From Bdellovibrionota bacterium (GTDB lineage Bacteria; Bdellovibrionota; Bacteriovoracia; Bacteriovoracales; Bacteriovoracaceae): a DNA stretch of 64,000 bases. A model generated the notes under the pieces. That model was not told the origin of the DNA, searched no databases, and saw nothing but the letters and a program-made list of their open reading frames with translations. This document shows positions 62,826-64,000 of this stretch, piece after piece (position 1 is the stretch's first letter; the number at the start of each line of letters is the position of its first letter). The stretch is taken from contig JAURDE010000002.1 of the NCBI GenBank assembly GCA_030828105.1, positions 1 through 64,000 of the forward strand. Reading direction: 5' to 3'. A program made the translations under genes and the position numbers.

Positions 62826-63683
62826 TCAATCATTAGTATGGTCATAAAAGCCTTTCCCGGACTTTTTCCCCAACCGACCTGCGTCTACATATTGCTTTAG
62901 AAGCGGACAGGGCCGATATTTTGAGTCTCCAAGTCCCTCATGCAGGACTTCCATTATGGCCAAGCATGTATCTAGGCCAATAAAGTCTGCGAGGGTGAGT
63001 GGGCCCATGGGTTGGTTTGTTCCTAATTTCATAGCTTGATCAATATCCTCGATGCTTGCAACCCCTTCATAGAGGGCGTAAACAGCTTCATTAATCATCG
63101 GCATTAAAATTCTATTAACCGCAAAGCCGGGGTAATCCTTGGCCTTAACAAATACCTTACCCATTTTTTCTGCGACTTCTTGCGTTGCATTGAAGACATC
63201 ATCACTTGTCTCAAGCCCTCTAATGCCCTCTACCAACTTCATTACAGGTACAGGATTCATAAAATGCATGCCAACAAAGCGCTCCGGATGACTACAGTTA
63301 CCCGCTAACATCGTTATTGAAATTGACGAAGTATTGCTGGCCAAAATGCAACTTGAAGATACAACAGCATCCAAGCTCTTAAATATATCTACTTTTACGG
63401 CCTTATTCTCAGTGGCCGCCTCTATGACCATTTCACAGTCTACAAACTTGTTCATGTCCTCTATGGTATGAAGGTTTTTCAAAGTATTTTCAACAAAACT
63501 TTGATCCCATTTTCCCTTTTGAACCCCTCTATCTAGTTGTTTTTTTATAAAACTTAGTGCCTTTTCTAATGCCTCTGACGAGATATCAAAGAGATAGGTT
63601 TTAAAACCACTCATAGCACTCACTTGGGCAATACCTCTTCCCATTTGGCCAGAGCCAACAACACCAATAGTTTGAATATTCAT
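62826..63683 (-). CDS. hbd: 3-hydroxybutyryl-CoA dehydrogenase
   Basis: 285 residues. GSGQMGRGIAQVSAMSG is the NAD-binding loop; ASNTSSISI, RFVGMHFMNPVPVMKLVE (catalytic His) and GFAVNRILMPMINEA (substrate) follow. It oxidises 3-hydroxyacyl-CoA, or reduces acetoacetyl-CoA. RBS GAGGAG precedes the ATG. It fits between the acyl-CoA dehydrogenases and thiolase elsewhere in the window; an enoyl-CoA hydratase gene is not seen here. Confidence 0.95.
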   Translation of the reverse strand: MNIQTIGVVGSGQMGRGIAQVSAMSGFKTYLFDISSEALEKALSFIKKQLDRGVQKGKWDQSFVENTLKNLHTIEDMNKFVDCEMVIEAATENKAVKVDIFKSLDAVVSSSCILASNTSSISITMLAGNCSHPERFVGMHFMNPVPVMKLVEGIRGLETSDDVFNATQEVAEKMGKVFVKAKDYPGFAVNRILMPMINEAVYALYEGVASIEDIDQAMKLGTNQPMGPLTLADFIGLDTCLAIMEVLHEGLGDSKYRPCPLLKQYVDAGRLGKKSGKGFYDHTND

Positions 63684-63786
63684 AGACGCTCCTCGATTTC
63701 AGGCCATATTAGGACTCCTAAGTAAAAAATTCAAGGAGAACAAGCGTTTTTAATTAAGGACTTATTACTTTTTTATCCATGTCCAC

Positions 63787-63815
63787 TTGCCATCCTCTGG
63801 ATAATCCATTAAAAA
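63787..63815 (+). promoter_or_regulatory. Candidate promoter for rpsT
   Basis: TTGCCA (63787-63792), 17-nt spacer, TAAAAA (63810-63815); start codon 52 nt downstream. Confidence 0.35.
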
Positions 63816-63866
63816 GCTACCTTAAGTTTTGTTTCGCATTAATGAGCAATTCATAAGGAGAAAAAA

Positions 63867-64000
63867 GTGGCAAACCACAAATCGGCCAAGAAAAGGGCCA
63901 GACAGGCCGTTAAAAGAACTTTAGTTAACAAGGTTAAAGTATCTAGAGTTCGTACAATGATTAAAAATCTAAGAAATGCTATCTCTGATAACAACAAAGA
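63867..64000 (+). CDS. rpsT: 30S ribosomal protein S20, 3' end cut
   Basis: The GTG at 63867 opens a frame reading ANHKSAKKRARQAVKR and on through IKNLRNAIS to the edge, which is the N-terminal half of bS20. AAGGAG (63855-63860) lies 6 nt before the GTG. Rare start codons are common for rpsT. About half of the gene is present. Confidence 0.95.
   Translation, partial: MANHKSAKKRARQAVKRTLVNKVKVSRVRTMIKNLRNAISDNNK

Noticed and set aside
1-64000. tRNA, rRNA, insertion sequences, prophage, restriction or CRISPR genes
   Set aside because: I looked through every spacer and every gene product and saw none. All spacers are below 200 bp.

Overview
The window is gene-dense, low-GC DNA (roughly 36-38% G+C by eye). 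It carries 59 protein genes, two of them cut by the window edges, and no rRNA, tRNA, CRISPR array, transposase or phage gene that I can see. Gene content points to Bdellovibrionota, most likely the Bacteriovorax/Halobacteriovorax side. The indications are an FHA-GGDEF cyclase resembling Bdellovibrio DgcB, a TIGR02147-like regulator, GYF-PilZ proteins, many lipoproteins and secreted proteins, nucleoside salvage genes that suit a consumer of other bacteria, and a histone H1-like basic protein. This is an inference from gene content, not a database match.

Layout. 1-9.3 kb: a DUF2232 gene (cut), a single gene encoding fused ribosomal proteins S6 and S18, a ricin-type lectin, RNase G, a NupC nucleoside transporter, DoxX and FMN-reductase genes, a lipoprotein phosphodiesterase with a hemopexin propeller, and a glycosyltransferase. 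9.3-11.9 kb: a nucleoside salvage operon (pyrimidine and purine nucleoside phosphorylases, cytidine deaminase). 12-16.8 kb: a DnaQ-like exonuclease, a degenerate sensor kinase, an M23 peptidase lipoprotein and xseA. 16.8-23.5 kb: a 2221-residue lipoprotein built from 17 repeats. 23.6-27.6 kb: ftsE-ftsX-envC-ctpA, a division and cell-wall cleavage operon. 27.7-31 kb: an HD phosphohydrolase and a degenerate AAA+ regulator. 31.1-38.7 kb: one long envelope operon, sppA-lapB-SH3 protein-two unknowns-tolQR (fused)-tolA-tolB. 38.8-43.4 kb: small secreted proteins, rlmN and a GH42-like protein. 43.4-50.4 kb: two acyl-CoA dehydrogenases, pgi, the FHA-GGDEF cyclase, mutL and miaA. 50.4-57.6 kb: mgtE, ppsR, a regulator, a Ser/Thr kinase, a lipoprotein, a pseudo alpha/beta hydrolase and a GYF-PilZ protein. 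57.8-64 kb: a VWA-like lipoprotein, a cNMP-binding protein, thiolase, an H1-like protein, 3-hydroxybutyryl-CoA dehydrogenase and the start of rpsT.

Common themes are envelope maintenance and remodelling (Tol, FtsEX-EnvC-CtpA, LapB, SppA, M23), c-di-GMP signalling (cyclase and PilZ receptor), use of nucleosides and fatty acids as food, and a set of enzymes that have lost catalytic residues. The most unusual items are two gene fusions of normally separate partners (S6-S18 and TolQ-TolR), a LamG domain inserted inside one repeat of the giant protein, and a hemopexin-phosphodiesterase lipoprotein. At the genome scale, all nine convergent gene pairs overlap or abut, five of them through one shared 4-bp double stop, and GGCC is strongly over-represented in genes and spacers alike. 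No spacer exceeds 200 bp.
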